Part shown: positions 6,521 through 12,580 of the stretch, piece after piece | Layout: each line of letters opens with the position of its first letter | Numbering within the stretch: position 1 is the first letter of the stretch | Assembly: GCA_023128875.1 (NCBI GenBank) | Contig: JAGMDB010000099.1 | Location: 1 to 12,580 of the forward strand | DNA: 12,580 bases | Source: Dehalococcoidia bacterium | GTDB taxonomy: Bacteria > Chloroflexota > Dehalococcoidia > GIF9 > AB-539-J10 | Direction: 5' to 3' | The notes under the pieces: generated by a model | Seen by the model: only the letters and a program-made list of their open reading frames with translations | Told to the model about the DNA's origin: nothing | Databases searched by the model: none | Translations under genes and position numbers: made by a program

Positions 6521-7153
6521 ATGTCAAAGTCAGTGAAAGATTTGGAAGCTATCGCTACGAATATTCGCTCTTACTTTGTGGGTGAGGATGAGGCGCGGGA
6601 GCAAACCCTACGCCTTTGCCGTCAGGTGATCCAATACAGCGCCCGGGCCATACACGCCCTACATCACCAAGAACAAGACAAAGGTAGCCAGCTTCTCGAT
6701 TCAGCTTACAGGCTGGTTCAAGATATAAACCATGGCCTTAGTGAGCATAATGAACTGCTTCACTCAGGTTTTGTCCATGATGCACAAAAGGAATTCTCTG
6801 AGGCAAGCATTACCCTGGCCTTGATTAACAGGGAACCTTTCCCCAAACCTGATGATTTAGGCGTTAGTTACGCCGCCTACCTTAATGGTCTGGGCGAAGC
6901 TGTAGGAGAATTAAGGCGCTACATCTTGGATAGTTTAAGACAGGGAGATTTTTCTCGTTGTGAGGAGTTGCTTGGCATGATGGATGATATTCATGGGGTG
7001 TTAATGGCTATGGATTTTCCTGAAGCTGTTACTCATGGCTTAAGGAGAACTACGGATGCTACGCGAGGCATTATAGAAAGAACCCGAGGAGATTTAACAG
7101 TAGCTTTAAGACAGAGAGAGCTGCAAACAAAACTGGGTGAATTTGGCCATTGA
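6521..7153 (+). CDS. Translin-family protein
   Basis: A 210-residue, all-helical protein with strong similarity to the translin fold, mainly in the C-terminal half: YLNGLGEAVGELRRYILD, then DIHGVLMAMDFPEAV and GLRRTTDATRGIIERTRGDL (residues 120-192). Translin binds single-stranded RNA/DNA; with TRAX it forms the eukaryotic C3PO RNase, and archaea have related octameric proteins. KEFSEA (Glu91, Glu94) falls where the catalytic acidic residues of TRAX-type proteins lie, so RNase activity is conceivable; this is inference. GGAG abuts the ATG with no spacer, which is unusual; a GTG four codons downstream would have a 12-base spacer. It follows thiE by 49 bases and probably shares its transcript without an obvious functional link. 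Bacterial members are uncommon. Confidence 0.82.
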   Translation: MSKSVKDLEAIATNIRSYFVGEDEAREQTLRLCRQVIQYSARAIHALHHQEQDKGSQLLDSAYRLVQDINHGLSEHNELLHSGFVHDAQKEFSEASITLALINREPFPKPDDLGVSYAAYLNGLGEAVGELRRYILDSLRQGDFSRCEELLGMMDDIHGVLMAMDFPEAVTHGLRRTTDATRGIIERTRGDLTVALRQRELQTKLGEFGH

Positions 7154-7185
7154 GGAGGTTGTTAAACACTCCCTCAACGCTGTTT
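7150..7185 (+). terminator. Weak hairpin after the translin gene
   Basis: TTGAGG (7150-7155) pairs with CCTCAA (7172-7177), with a few additional weak pairs inside, and four T residues follow at 7182-7185 after five other bases. It overlaps the translin stop codon. Stem and T tract are weak, so it may attenuate rather than terminate. Confidence 0.3.
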
Positions 7186-7270
7186 TAAGCACACCCTTTA
7201 GATCAGGTGTCTTGGGAAGCCCTTGATTGCTATGTTAACATGAACGAAAAAGAAATTTGGGGGTGAACTA

Positions 7271-9235
7271 GTGGCAGAAACAGCTAAGTGGATTGTGAAA
7301 GATCCCGCGGAAGAAGATGTATATTGGCCCAGTAAGGAGATGAAGAAAAGAGCCTGGATAAGTGATGAATCGATATATGAGGAAGCGGCCAGGGATCCAG
7401 TGGCATTCTGGGCAGGGCGCGCTCGTGAGGGGCTGGATTGGTATAAGGAATGGGATGAAGCTTATAAATGGGAGCCACCATATTTCAAGTGGTTCATTGG
7501 TGGCAAGCTAAATGCTAGTTATAATTGTTTAGATAGGCATGTTAAGACCTGGCGGAGGAACAAGGCAGCAATAATAGGAGTGCGAGAGCCCATTGATGAA
7601 GAGGCTAAAGTACTGACCTATTATGACCTTTACCGTGAGGTCAACAAATTCGCCAATGTGCTGAAGAGCCTCGGCATTAAGAAAGGAGACCGAGTTAGCA
7701 TCTATTTACCGATGATTCCAGAAGTCCAGATAGCGATGCTAGCTTGCGCTCGCATTGGAGCGCCACACAGCGTTGTCTTCTCTGCTTTCAGCCCTGATTC
7801 ACTTAAAGACAGAATAATTGACGCTGAGAGCAAAGCTCTGGTCACCTGCGATGGTTACTACCGCCGTGGCCGCCCAGTAAATTTGAAAGACAATGCAGAC
7901 AAGGCAGTGCAAGGAACTACCATAGAGAATGTAATAGTATTCAAAAGGACAGGTGTTGAGGTGAAGTGGGTTGAGGGCAGGGATCATTGGTGGCACGAGC
8001 TAATGAAAGATGCCCCTCTTTATTGTAAGCCCGAGGTGATGGACAGCGAAGACGTGTTATACATCCTGTATACCAGCGGAACTACTGGTAAGCCAAAGGG
8101 GGTCATACATACTACAGGTGGCTACATGACGCAGGCATACTGGACTACAAAGTGGGACTTTGATATCCATGATGAGGATGTATTTTGGTGCACCTCCGAT
8201 GTTGGTTGGGTTACTGGTCATACCTATAACTGCTATGGCCCACTCTCTGTGGGTGCTACCCAAATATTCTACGAAGGAGCCCCAAACTATCCTGAGCCAG
8301 ACAGAATGTGGCAGGTAATCGAGAAATACGGCGTCACTGCTTTCTATACGGCACCAACGGCGATAAGGATGTTTATGAGCTGGGGAGATGAGTGGCCAAA
8401 GAAGCATAACCTGAGCAGCCTTCACTTGTTGGCCACCGTGGGTGAGCCAATCAACAGAGAGGCCTGGATGTGGTATTTCAACACCATCGGTGGAGGGAGA
8501 TGCCCTATAATCGATACCTGGTGGCAAACTGAAACAGGCGGGACATTGATTAACGCTCTGCCTGGCGTAGGACCATTTATCCCTTGCGTTGCTGGCAGGA
8601 GCTTTCCCGGAACCAGGCATGAAATCCTTGATGAAGGGGGCAAACCTGTAGGCTTAAATGAAGGAGGCTACTTAGTCCAAAGGCCATCATTTGGCCCTGG
8701 CATGCTGAGAGGGGTATACAAGAGCCCTGAAACGTACAAAATTAATTACTGGTCTCAATATGGCAACGAGGCTTATTATACTAGCGACGGAGCAAGGATG
8801 CCAAAAGAAAAGCTCTTTCGCCTCACTGGTAGGGTGGACGATGTAATGAAAGTCGCCGGCCACAGGCTTTCCACTGCTGAGGTAGAGAATGCTATAGGCG
8901 GGCATCCATCTGTGGCAGAATCTGCCGTGGTCCCAGCTCCGGATGAAATCAGGGGTCAGGTTCCGTGGGCTTTCGTCAGGCTTAAAGAAGGAGAGGGCTC
9001 AGCTGAACTTGCTAAGGAAATAAGGGACCACGTGGGTAAGGTATTGGGGCCCACATGCCGGCCAGACAAAATAATATTTGCCACGGATTTGCCGAAGACC
9101 AGGAGTGGGAAGATTATGCGTCGTATCCTGAGAAGCCTGGCAAAGAATGAAGCTGTGGGGGATTTAACCACTATTGAAAACCCTGCTTGTGTGGAGGAAC
9201 TCAAGCAAAAGGTTGGCCATAAAGCAGCAAGTTAG
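7271..9235 (+). CDS. acs: Acetyl-CoA synthetase (AMP-forming)
   Basis: Activates acetate to acetyl-CoA through acetyl-AMP in the cytoplasm. The 654-residue length equals the family norm. The ATP-binding loop is YTSGTTGKPKGV (about 267-278). WWQTETGG (417-424) contains, at its second Trp, the residue equivalent to Trp414 of Salmonella Acs that limits the pocket to acetate. TGRVDDVMKVAGHRLSTAE is the hinge and C-domain entry, and PKTRSGKIMRR carries the catalytic lysine, Lys614, that is the target of reversible acetylation in Acs enzymes. GTG start at 7271 with GGGGGTG six bases upstream. Behind it lies the stump of an acetate permease, suggesting an ancestral acetate-uptake and activation pair. 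The WW pair and length argue for acetate over longer acids. Confidence 0.95.
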   Translation: MAETAKWIVKDPAEEDVYWPSKEMKKRAWISDESIYEEAARDPVAFWAGRAREGLDWYKEWDEAYKWEPPYFKWFIGGKLNASYNCLDRHVKTWRRNKAAIIGVREPIDEEAKVLTYYDLYREVNKFANVLKSLGIKKGDRVSIYLPMIPEVQIAMLACARIGAPHSVVFSAFSPDSLKDRIIDAESKALVTCDGYYRRGRPVNLKDNADKAVQGTTIENVIVFKRTGVEVKWVEGRDHWWHELMKDAPLYCKPEVMDSEDVLYILYTSGTTGKPKGVIHTTGGYMTQAYWTTKWDFDIHDEDVFWCTSDVGWVTGHTYNCYGPLSVGATQIFYEGAPNYPEPDRMWQVIEKYGVTAFYTAPTAIRMFMSWGDEWPKKHNLSSLHLLATVGEPINREAWMWYFNTIGGGRCPIIDTWWQTETGGTLINALPGVGPFIPCVAGRSFPGTRHEILDEGGKPVGLNEGGYLVQRPSFGPGMLRGVYKSPETYKINYWSQYGNEAYYTSDGARMPKEKLFRLTGRVDDVMKVAGHRLSTAEVENAIGGHPSVAESAVVPAPDEIRGQVPWAFVRLKEGEGSAELAKEIRDHVGKVLGPTCRPDKIIFATDLPKTRSGKIMRRILRSLAKNEAVGDLTTIENPACVEELKQKVGHKAAS

Positions 9236-9273
9236 GGAAGAGCACGGCAGTTTAAATTCAGATTTGTGAGAAA

Positions 9274-9483
9274 ATGGTGCCAGGTACAATGCAATTCGTG
9301 TTCGCCACATTAACCATATTATTCTGGCTGCTAGCAGGGCATTTCTTTGGTGCTGTTTCTGCTAAAATTGCTGGGGTAGAAGACATCATTTGTGGTGCTT
9401 CTGCTGTTTATGCCTCAGCAGCTATAGTTCTAAATGCAATGTATGGCAGGTGGGTCCTGCCAATCGGGCTGCTATCCAAGTAA
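9274..9483 (+). pseudogene. C-terminal remnant of an acetate transporter (SatP/YaaH, GPR1/FUN34 family)
   Basis: The 69-residue frame corresponds to the last two membrane helices of the six-helix acetate uptake transporter family: FVFATLTILFWLLAGHFFG, then a loop with KIAGVEDIICGASAVYASAA and the family's typical ending YGRWVLPIG. Full-length members have about 190-200 residues, so roughly two thirds are missing at the N-terminus. An in-frame TAA at 9253-9255 and only 38 bases after the acs stop show that the missing part is not shifted into another frame but deleted. The ATG at 9274 has GAG upstream, so a short membrane peptide could still be made, but transport function is not expected. The position next to acs fits the known pairing of acetate uptake with activation. 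Family call by pattern recognition, fairly sure. Confidence 0.75.
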
Positions 9484-9536
9484 ATTTGCCTTGGGTGATA
9501 AAGACTATGACACTACCGTGTAAACTGATAGGGCAG

Positions 9537-10103
9537 ATGAGCGTTCGAATTGTCAGCATCGCATTAGTTATGTTCCTGGCTTTAATCCCTTCTTCGCTAG
9601 TGCTAGCTCTGGAAAGCGACAGTGAAACTATTACTATCACTATGACTACGAAGACGGTTATAGAAATAGAATTGAATCCTCCAAATTGGGAAACGGGCAT
9701 TATGGGGCCAGAAGAGGAGAAGAATACACAAAAGGATCATTTCACTATAACTAACAACGGTAATTGTGAAGTGAATACTTATATCAAAGGCGAAGATGCC
9801 GTATGGGTTGATGATCCTGATGCATATAAGTGGGAATTGAGCAGCGATGGGAGTAATGGCACGCAAAAATACGTACTATGGTATGAGAAAGCAGATGAAA
9901 GCAGCTATACGCTTATCAAAAAAGACGAAAACGGATTTGGGGATTTATTTACTCCTAATCTTGGACCGGGTGGAGACAATGCGAAGAAATTTGGATTGAA
10001 ACTAGAAGTTCCTCCAGCTGATTATACTAAAGACGGAGTTGGATATTTCCATGAGGGTGGGGAAATGAAAACCACTATCACCATAAGCGGTGTGGTCGCT
10101 TAG
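9537..10103 (+). CDS. Secreted beta-rich protein, paralogue 1 of a tandem pair
   Basis: From the ATG at 9537 the protein has 188 residues and starts with a clear signal peptide (SVRIVSIALVMFLALIPSS, probable cleavage after LVLA). The mature part is acidic and rich in alternating Thr/Ile strands (TITITMTTK), with a conserved core ITNNGNCEVN, GEDAVWVDDPDA, YVLWYEKADESSYTLI, and an ending FGLKLEVPPADY...GVGYFHEGGEMKTTITISG. The same blocks recur in the next gene. The pattern resembles Ig-like beta-sandwich surface proteins in which GxVNxxIxG and FxLKLxxP segments recur. The frame extends upstream to 9390 but overlaps the permease stump; starting at 9537 gives almost the same length as the paralogue. 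No enzyme motif. Function unknown; extracellular location is a confident inference. Confidence 0.8.
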   Translation: MSVRIVSIALVMFLALIPSSLVLALESDSETITITMTTKTVIEIELNPPNWETGIMGPEEEKNTQKDHFTITNNGNCEVNTYIKGEDAVWVDDPDAYKWELSSDGSNGTQKYVLWYEKADESSYTLIKKDENGFGDLFTPNLGPGGDNAKKFGLKLEVPPADYTKDGVGYFHEGGEMKTTITISGVVA

Positions 10104-10155
10104 CGTGGTAACAAATTATATGTTCAGTTGAGTAAGATAGCAGGATATAGTGAAC

Positions 10156-10716
10156 ATGCGAGTAATAAGCTTCATATTAGTTGTTACCCTCGCTTTGGTC
10201 TCTTGTTCGCCAGCGCTAGCTGAAGATAATGGCACAATAACTATCACCATTCTTACTGACAAGTACATAGAAATTACGCTGGAACCATCAGAGTGGAATA
10301 TAGGCGATGTAGAGCCAAACACAGAGTATATGACAAATCCAACTTGGTGTACCATAACTAATAGTGGCAATTGTGCCGTAAACATTCACATTGAGGGTGA
10401 AGATGCTGTATGGGTTGATAATCCTGCTACGAAGTGGACGCTCAGCGAAGATGGAGACAATGCCAAAAATACATGCGTATTGTGGTACCACATAGCGTAT
10501 GATGACGCAGATAGTTATACCCTCATCACTACAATTGACAGCCAGATGAAAAAGGCGAATGAAGACCCAATAAGACTCATAGGCAACGGTGATAACAAAC
10601 AATTCGGGCTGAAATTATTAACGCCTGCTGCTGATTTCACTATAGACGATGTGGGATATTTCTATGGTGGGAGGGAAATGAAGATTACTGTTACCATAAA
10701 GGCCGTGGCAGCCTGA
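10156..10716 (+). CDS. Secreted beta-rich protein, paralogue 2 of a tandem pair
   Basis: A 186-residue paralogue of the preceding protein, sharing TITIT near the mature start, ITNSGNCAVNIHIEGEDAVW, DDADSYTLI, and FGLKLLTPAADF with GVGYFYGGREMKITVTI at the end. Identity looks moderate, implying an old duplication. The signal sequence carries two competing cleavage signals: LVSC fits a lipobox, while SPALA followed by EDNG fits signal peptidase I. The mature region has three cysteines (in PTWC, GNCA, NTCV) against one in the partner, so disulfide formation is possible. The ATG at 10156 has AGGA ten bases upstream; a GTG at 10150 is the alternative. It ends in TGATG, where the stop overlaps the next start by one base. 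Function unknown. Confidence 0.82.
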   Translation: MRVISFILVVTLALVSCSPALAEDNGTITITILTDKYIEITLEPSEWNIGDVEPNTEYMTNPTWCTITNSGNCAVNIHIEGEDAVWVDNPATKWTLSEDGDNAKNTCVLWYHIAYDDADSYTLITTIDSQMKKANEDPIRLIGNGDNKQFGLKLLTPAADFTIDDVGYFYGGREMKITVTIKAVAA

Positions 10717-11288
10717 TGATGCGGCAGCACAAATACATCTGGTTCGTTGTTGCCTTAGTGGTTTCTCTTTTACCCTCTCCTGTTCTGGCGTGGAGTTTCA
10801 GCGTTTCTCCTCCTGAGGTAAAAATAGATAATTTATCTCCAGGCCAGATAGCCGAATTCAACCTGACTATCCATAATAAGGACAATATAAGCCATACTTT
10901 TGTGTTAACTACTTATAACCCTAAAGAATCGGAGCGAAGACCAGAGAGAGCTGAATTTCCTAATAGCACCTGGGTCAGCTTTCCCCACCAGGTTGAAATG
11001 CAGGGCAACTCCGAAGCAAAGATAAAAGTAAAAGTAGCCATTCCATCACAGCAAAAGTGGGCAGGTAAGGATTGGGAGATATGGCTGAGCATCACACCTG
11101 AAGACAAAGACCTTCTGGTAGTAAATTACTATATCCGCATTCTAGTTTCAACAGGGGAAGGAGGCGAAAGAGTAGAAACTGTCTCGCCAGAAACCGGTTC
11201 TCACATAGTGTTAACTGTGGGGGTTATTGTACTGCTGCTTCTAGGCTGTGGCATTTACTATTTTAGACGCAAGGTTAAGGCCAAATGA
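10716..11288 (+). CDS. Membrane-anchored Ig-like surface protein coupled to the secreted pair
   Basis: A 190-residue protein with signal peptide (cleavage likely after SPVLA at 25), an extracellular beta-sandwich domain (about 28-145: FSVSPPEVKIDNLSPGQIAE, TIHNKDNISHTF, NSEAKIKVKVAIP), a short polar linker, a C-terminal membrane helix (about 163-183, IVLTVGVIVLLLLGC) and a basic tail RRKVKAK. The topology is type I, with the domain outside and a stop-transfer tail inside. The domain is like those in DUF916/WxL-interacting proteins of Gram-positive surfaces, but that is a shape resemblance and not an established homology. No LPXTG or other sortase signal. Its start overlaps the previous stop (TGATG), so it is co-translated with paralogue 2 and may anchor the secreted pair to the cell surface. 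Confidence 0.8.
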   Translation: MMRQHKYIWFVVALVVSLLPSPVLAWSFSVSPPEVKIDNLSPGQIAEFNLTIHNKDNISHTFVLTTYNPKESERRPERAEFPNSTWVSFPHQVEMQGNSEAKIKVKVAIPSQQKWAGKDWEIWLSITPEDKDLLVVNYYIRILVSTGEGGERVETVSPETGSHIVLTVGVIVLLLLGCGIYYFRRKVKAK

Positions 11289-11364
11289 CTCAGGGGGCAA
11301 CGAAAGATACTTTATGAAGTCCCATAGATTTCAGCCGTTTCATCATTCGGTTAAATCAAAGGCC

Positions 11365-11847
11365 CTATAGCTGCTCAGACAGTTTCCATAGCTTCTCCGG
11401 CTCTTCTATGTGGTCAACATACACAGTGCCGTCAAGGTGGTCTATTTCATGCTCTAAAGCCTGGGCTAGAAGCTCTTTGCCCTTGAGGCGAAATTCTTTA
11501 CCCTGTCGGTCTAATGCCTTGACTTTAACCGTCACTGACCGCTCAATTTCCCCCTGATAGCCAGGCACGGATAAACATGCCTCTTGAACCACTCGCTCAC
11601 CTTGCCTCTTTGTTATTTCAGGGTTAATCAGAGGGATAATCTCTTCTCCTGGTAGTTCGATGACTGCTACCCGCAGTGATACCCCTACCTGTGGAGCGGC
11701 CAAACCTACCCCTGCATTGGTATGCATGGTGTCAATCATGTCATCAATTAGCTTCTGAATAGAGCCATCGATTTTGTTCACTTTCCTGGCCTTTTGCCTT
11801 AATACTGGATCAGGCAAAGTGCGTATCTTCAATACTGCCACACTCAC
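11365..11847 (-). CDS. def: Peptide deformylase
   Basis: Removes the N-formyl group from nascent proteins, a metal-dependent cytoplasmic reaction at the ribosome exit. All three family motifs are present: GVGLAAPQVG (46-55), EACLSVPG (Cys91 metal ligand; the canonical EGCLS has Ala in place of Gly) and QALEHEIDHLDG (His133, His137 ligands, Glu134 catalytic). Length 160 is normal. Two in-frame GTG starts exist, 11847 and 11843; GGAGG at 11852-11856 is four bases from the first and eight from the second, so the second start may be the one used. It lies 38 bases downstream of the truncated peroxiredoxin and could be translated from the same message. Convergent with the surface-protein operon across 76 bases, no terminator seen. 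Confidence 0.95.
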   Translation of the reverse strand: MSVAVLKIRTLPDPVLRQKARKVNKIDGSIQKLIDDMIDTMHTNAGVGLAAPQVGVSLRVAVIELPGEEIIPLINPEITKRQGERVVQEACLSVPGYQGEIERSVTVKVKALDRQGKEFRLKGKELLAQALEHEIDHLDGTVYVDHIEEPEKLWKLSEQL

Positions 11848-11885
11848 TTAACCTCCGAAATACAATTGTATACCTTACGCTGCCT

Positions 11886-11996
11886 TCATTTGAGTTCCTC
11901 CAGCTTAAGCACCCCATGGATAGTTACTGCTTCAAAAGCTGGCCCTCTCTCACCTAACCGGGGAAGGCTAATTACTTGTTCTCTTACATCTTCCAT
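11886..11996 (-). pseudogene. Peroxiredoxin N-terminal remnant (1-Cys/Prx6-like)
   Basis: A 36-codon minus-strand frame beginning with ATG at 11996, preceded by AGAGG with good spacing, and ending in TGA at 11886-11888. The residues SLPRLGERGPAFEAVTIHG followed by LKLEELK match the first strand and entry of peroxiredoxins of the Prx6/1-Cys group, in which the text continues with a glycine-rich step and the FTPVC active site. None of that, including the peroxidatic cysteine, is present in any frame before def. So the gene is broken by a deletion joining codon 36 to the def leader rather than by a single frameshift. A 36-residue peptide without active site cannot reduce peroxide. It lies 117 bases after the superoxide reductase stop. 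Homology by motif recognition, quite confident. Confidence 0.75.
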
Positions 11997-12113
11997 TTGT
12001 ACCTCTATTTTAACTTCACCACTCTTATATTACCTGATTGCCGAGTCTACATATTATTATCCCCTTCTTCCCTTGTCACCTGGCGAATTCCTGTTGCCTG
12101 CGGCTTAGTGTCC

Positions 12114-12461
12114 CTAAATTTCCACGCAGTTTTGCCATACACCATGAATGTTGCAATAAGAGAGTGCACAGAAAGCCTTGAATTCCTTAACAGGCACCTG
12201 AAACCTGACATTAGGATTGGTATAAGAAGGTGCAAAATTAGCTCGACCAAGGTCAATTGCCTGTCCATCTTTCTTCACCCCGTAAAGCTCTATCCATGCG
12301 ATGTGGTGTTCTGCGGTATTAGGATGCGGCACATCTCTTCCTACAACTACCCGGACAACATCTACGTCGTCTCTACGTCGTCCCTTGCCAATTTCGATTG
12401 CCGGGACGTGTTTTTCTCTTCCCTCAGCATCCATGCTTTTTAGGATATCTCCAAACTTCAT
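12114..12461 (-). CDS. sorA: Superoxide reductase (1Fe, neelaredoxin type)
   Basis: Reduces superoxide to hydrogen peroxide without producing oxygen; typical of anaerobes. The 115 residues contain only the iron centre II domain, so this is the neelaredoxin class without an N-terminal desulforedoxin domain. Ligands to the Fe(His)4Cys site are visible: His18 in EKHVP (with Glu16 and Lys17, the latter important for attracting superoxide), His46 in PHPN, His52 (and adjacent His53) in EHHIAWIELY, Cys103 and His106 in CNIHGVW. GGAGG upstream of the ATG. It needs an electron donor, normally rubredoxin, not present in the window. It should produce peroxide that the following peroxiredoxin would have removed, yet that gene is a remnant. 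Part of a minus-strand cluster ending in def. Confidence 0.94.
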   Translation of the reverse strand: MKFGDILKSMDAEGREKHVPAIEIGKGRRRDDVDVVRVVVGRDVPHPNTAEHHIAWIELYGVKKDGQAIDLGRANFAPSYTNPNVRFQVPVKEFKAFCALSYCNIHGVWQNCVEI

Positions 12462-12488
12462 TTTCTCATCTCCTCCTTCTTAATACTG

Positions 12489-12580
12489 CTAATCAAAGTT
12501 ATGTTCTTTGTGCTTCTGGGCAATGGTTTCAGCTAAAGCTTCGACAAGATGTTCTACCATCTTTTGGGTGCTGCCATGCA
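12489..12580 (-). CDS. C-terminal end of an unidentified gene, cut by the window edge
   Basis: A minus-strand frame enters from the right edge and stops at the TAG at 12489-12491, 27 bases before the superoxide reductase ATG. The visible residues start HGSTQKMVEHLVEAL and end in KHKEHNFD. GSTxKMxxxLVEAL is the phosphate-loop and first-helix pattern of flavodoxin domains such as those of A-type flavoproteins (FprA), which would suit an oxygen-defence cluster. The stop only some 20 residues after that helix would then imply another truncated gene, or the similarity may be accidental. An intact gene with an unrelated C-terminus is equally compatible. Sequence beyond the window would settle this. 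Confidence 0.4.
   Translation of the reverse strand, partial: HGSTQKMVEHLVEALAETIAQKHKEHNFD

Noticed and set aside
8057..8620. 187-codon minus-strand frame inside acs
   Set aside because: Antisense shadow of a highly conserved acetyl-CoA synthetase; no domain or ribosome site.
9390..9536. N-terminal extension of secreted paralogue 1 from 9390
   Set aside because: It overlaps the permease remnant, is cysteine-rich and atypical, and would bury the signal peptide; starting at 9537 matches the paralogue's length.
11976..12443. 155-codon plus-strand frame across the superoxide reductase region
   Set aside because: Antisense to the superoxide reductase and peroxiredoxin remnant, both supported by motifs and ribosome sites; composition is not protein-like.
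1..12580. CRISPR array, insertion sequence, prophage or toxin-antitoxin locus
   Set aside because: No regularly spaced repeats, transposase or integrase motifs, or small paired toxin/antitoxin genes were seen in the window.

Overview
The window reads as a chromosomal segment of an anaerobic, mesophilic bacterium. Gene content fits the Chloroflexota (Dehalococcoidia-like): a superoxide reductase rather than superoxide dismutase, a translin-family protein (a family otherwise typical of archaea and eukaryotes), a ThiE with the extra N-terminal domain known from cyanobacteria and some other phyla, a cmk-plsC-ispH block and small secreted beta-rich proteins. The taxonomic placement is inference from gene content; no phylogenetic marker such as rRNA is present. 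Coding density is moderate, genes lie on both strands, and no insertion sequence, CRISPR array, phage gene or rRNA was seen.

Layout. 1-871: a minus-strand integral membrane PAP2-like protein followed by a good intrinsic terminator. 872-1273: a gap that holds an open, protein-like C-terminal remnant on the minus strand. 1274-2694 (plus): a cupin, a small lipoprotein with a calcium-loop-like motif, and a HIT-family nucleotide hydrolase. 2782-5024 (minus): a housekeeping block transcribed cmk, plsC, ispH, serving nucleotide, phospholipid and isoprenoid synthesis; plsC and ispH overlap. 5215-5301 (minus): tRNA-Ser(UGA). 5386-7153 (plus): a two-domain thiamine-phosphate synthase and a translin-family protein. 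7271-9483 (plus): AMP-forming acetyl-CoA synthetase, then the C-terminal stump of an acetate transporter of the SatP/YaaH family. 9537-11288 (plus): two tandem paralogous secreted beta-rich proteins and a translationally coupled, C-terminally anchored membrane protein, likely a small cell-surface module. 11365-12580 (minus): an oxygen-defence cluster read from right to left: the end of an unidentified (possibly flavodoxin-like) gene, superoxide reductase, the first 36 codons of a peroxiredoxin, then peptide deformylase.

Most notable are two gene remnants sitting exactly where their functional partner should be: an acetate permease stump behind acetyl-CoA synthetase, and a peroxiredoxin stump behind superoxide reductase. 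Both look like deletions in a streamlining genome, and both change what the neighbouring pathway can do. The strongest candidate for an undescribed system is the three-gene surface module at 9537-11288.
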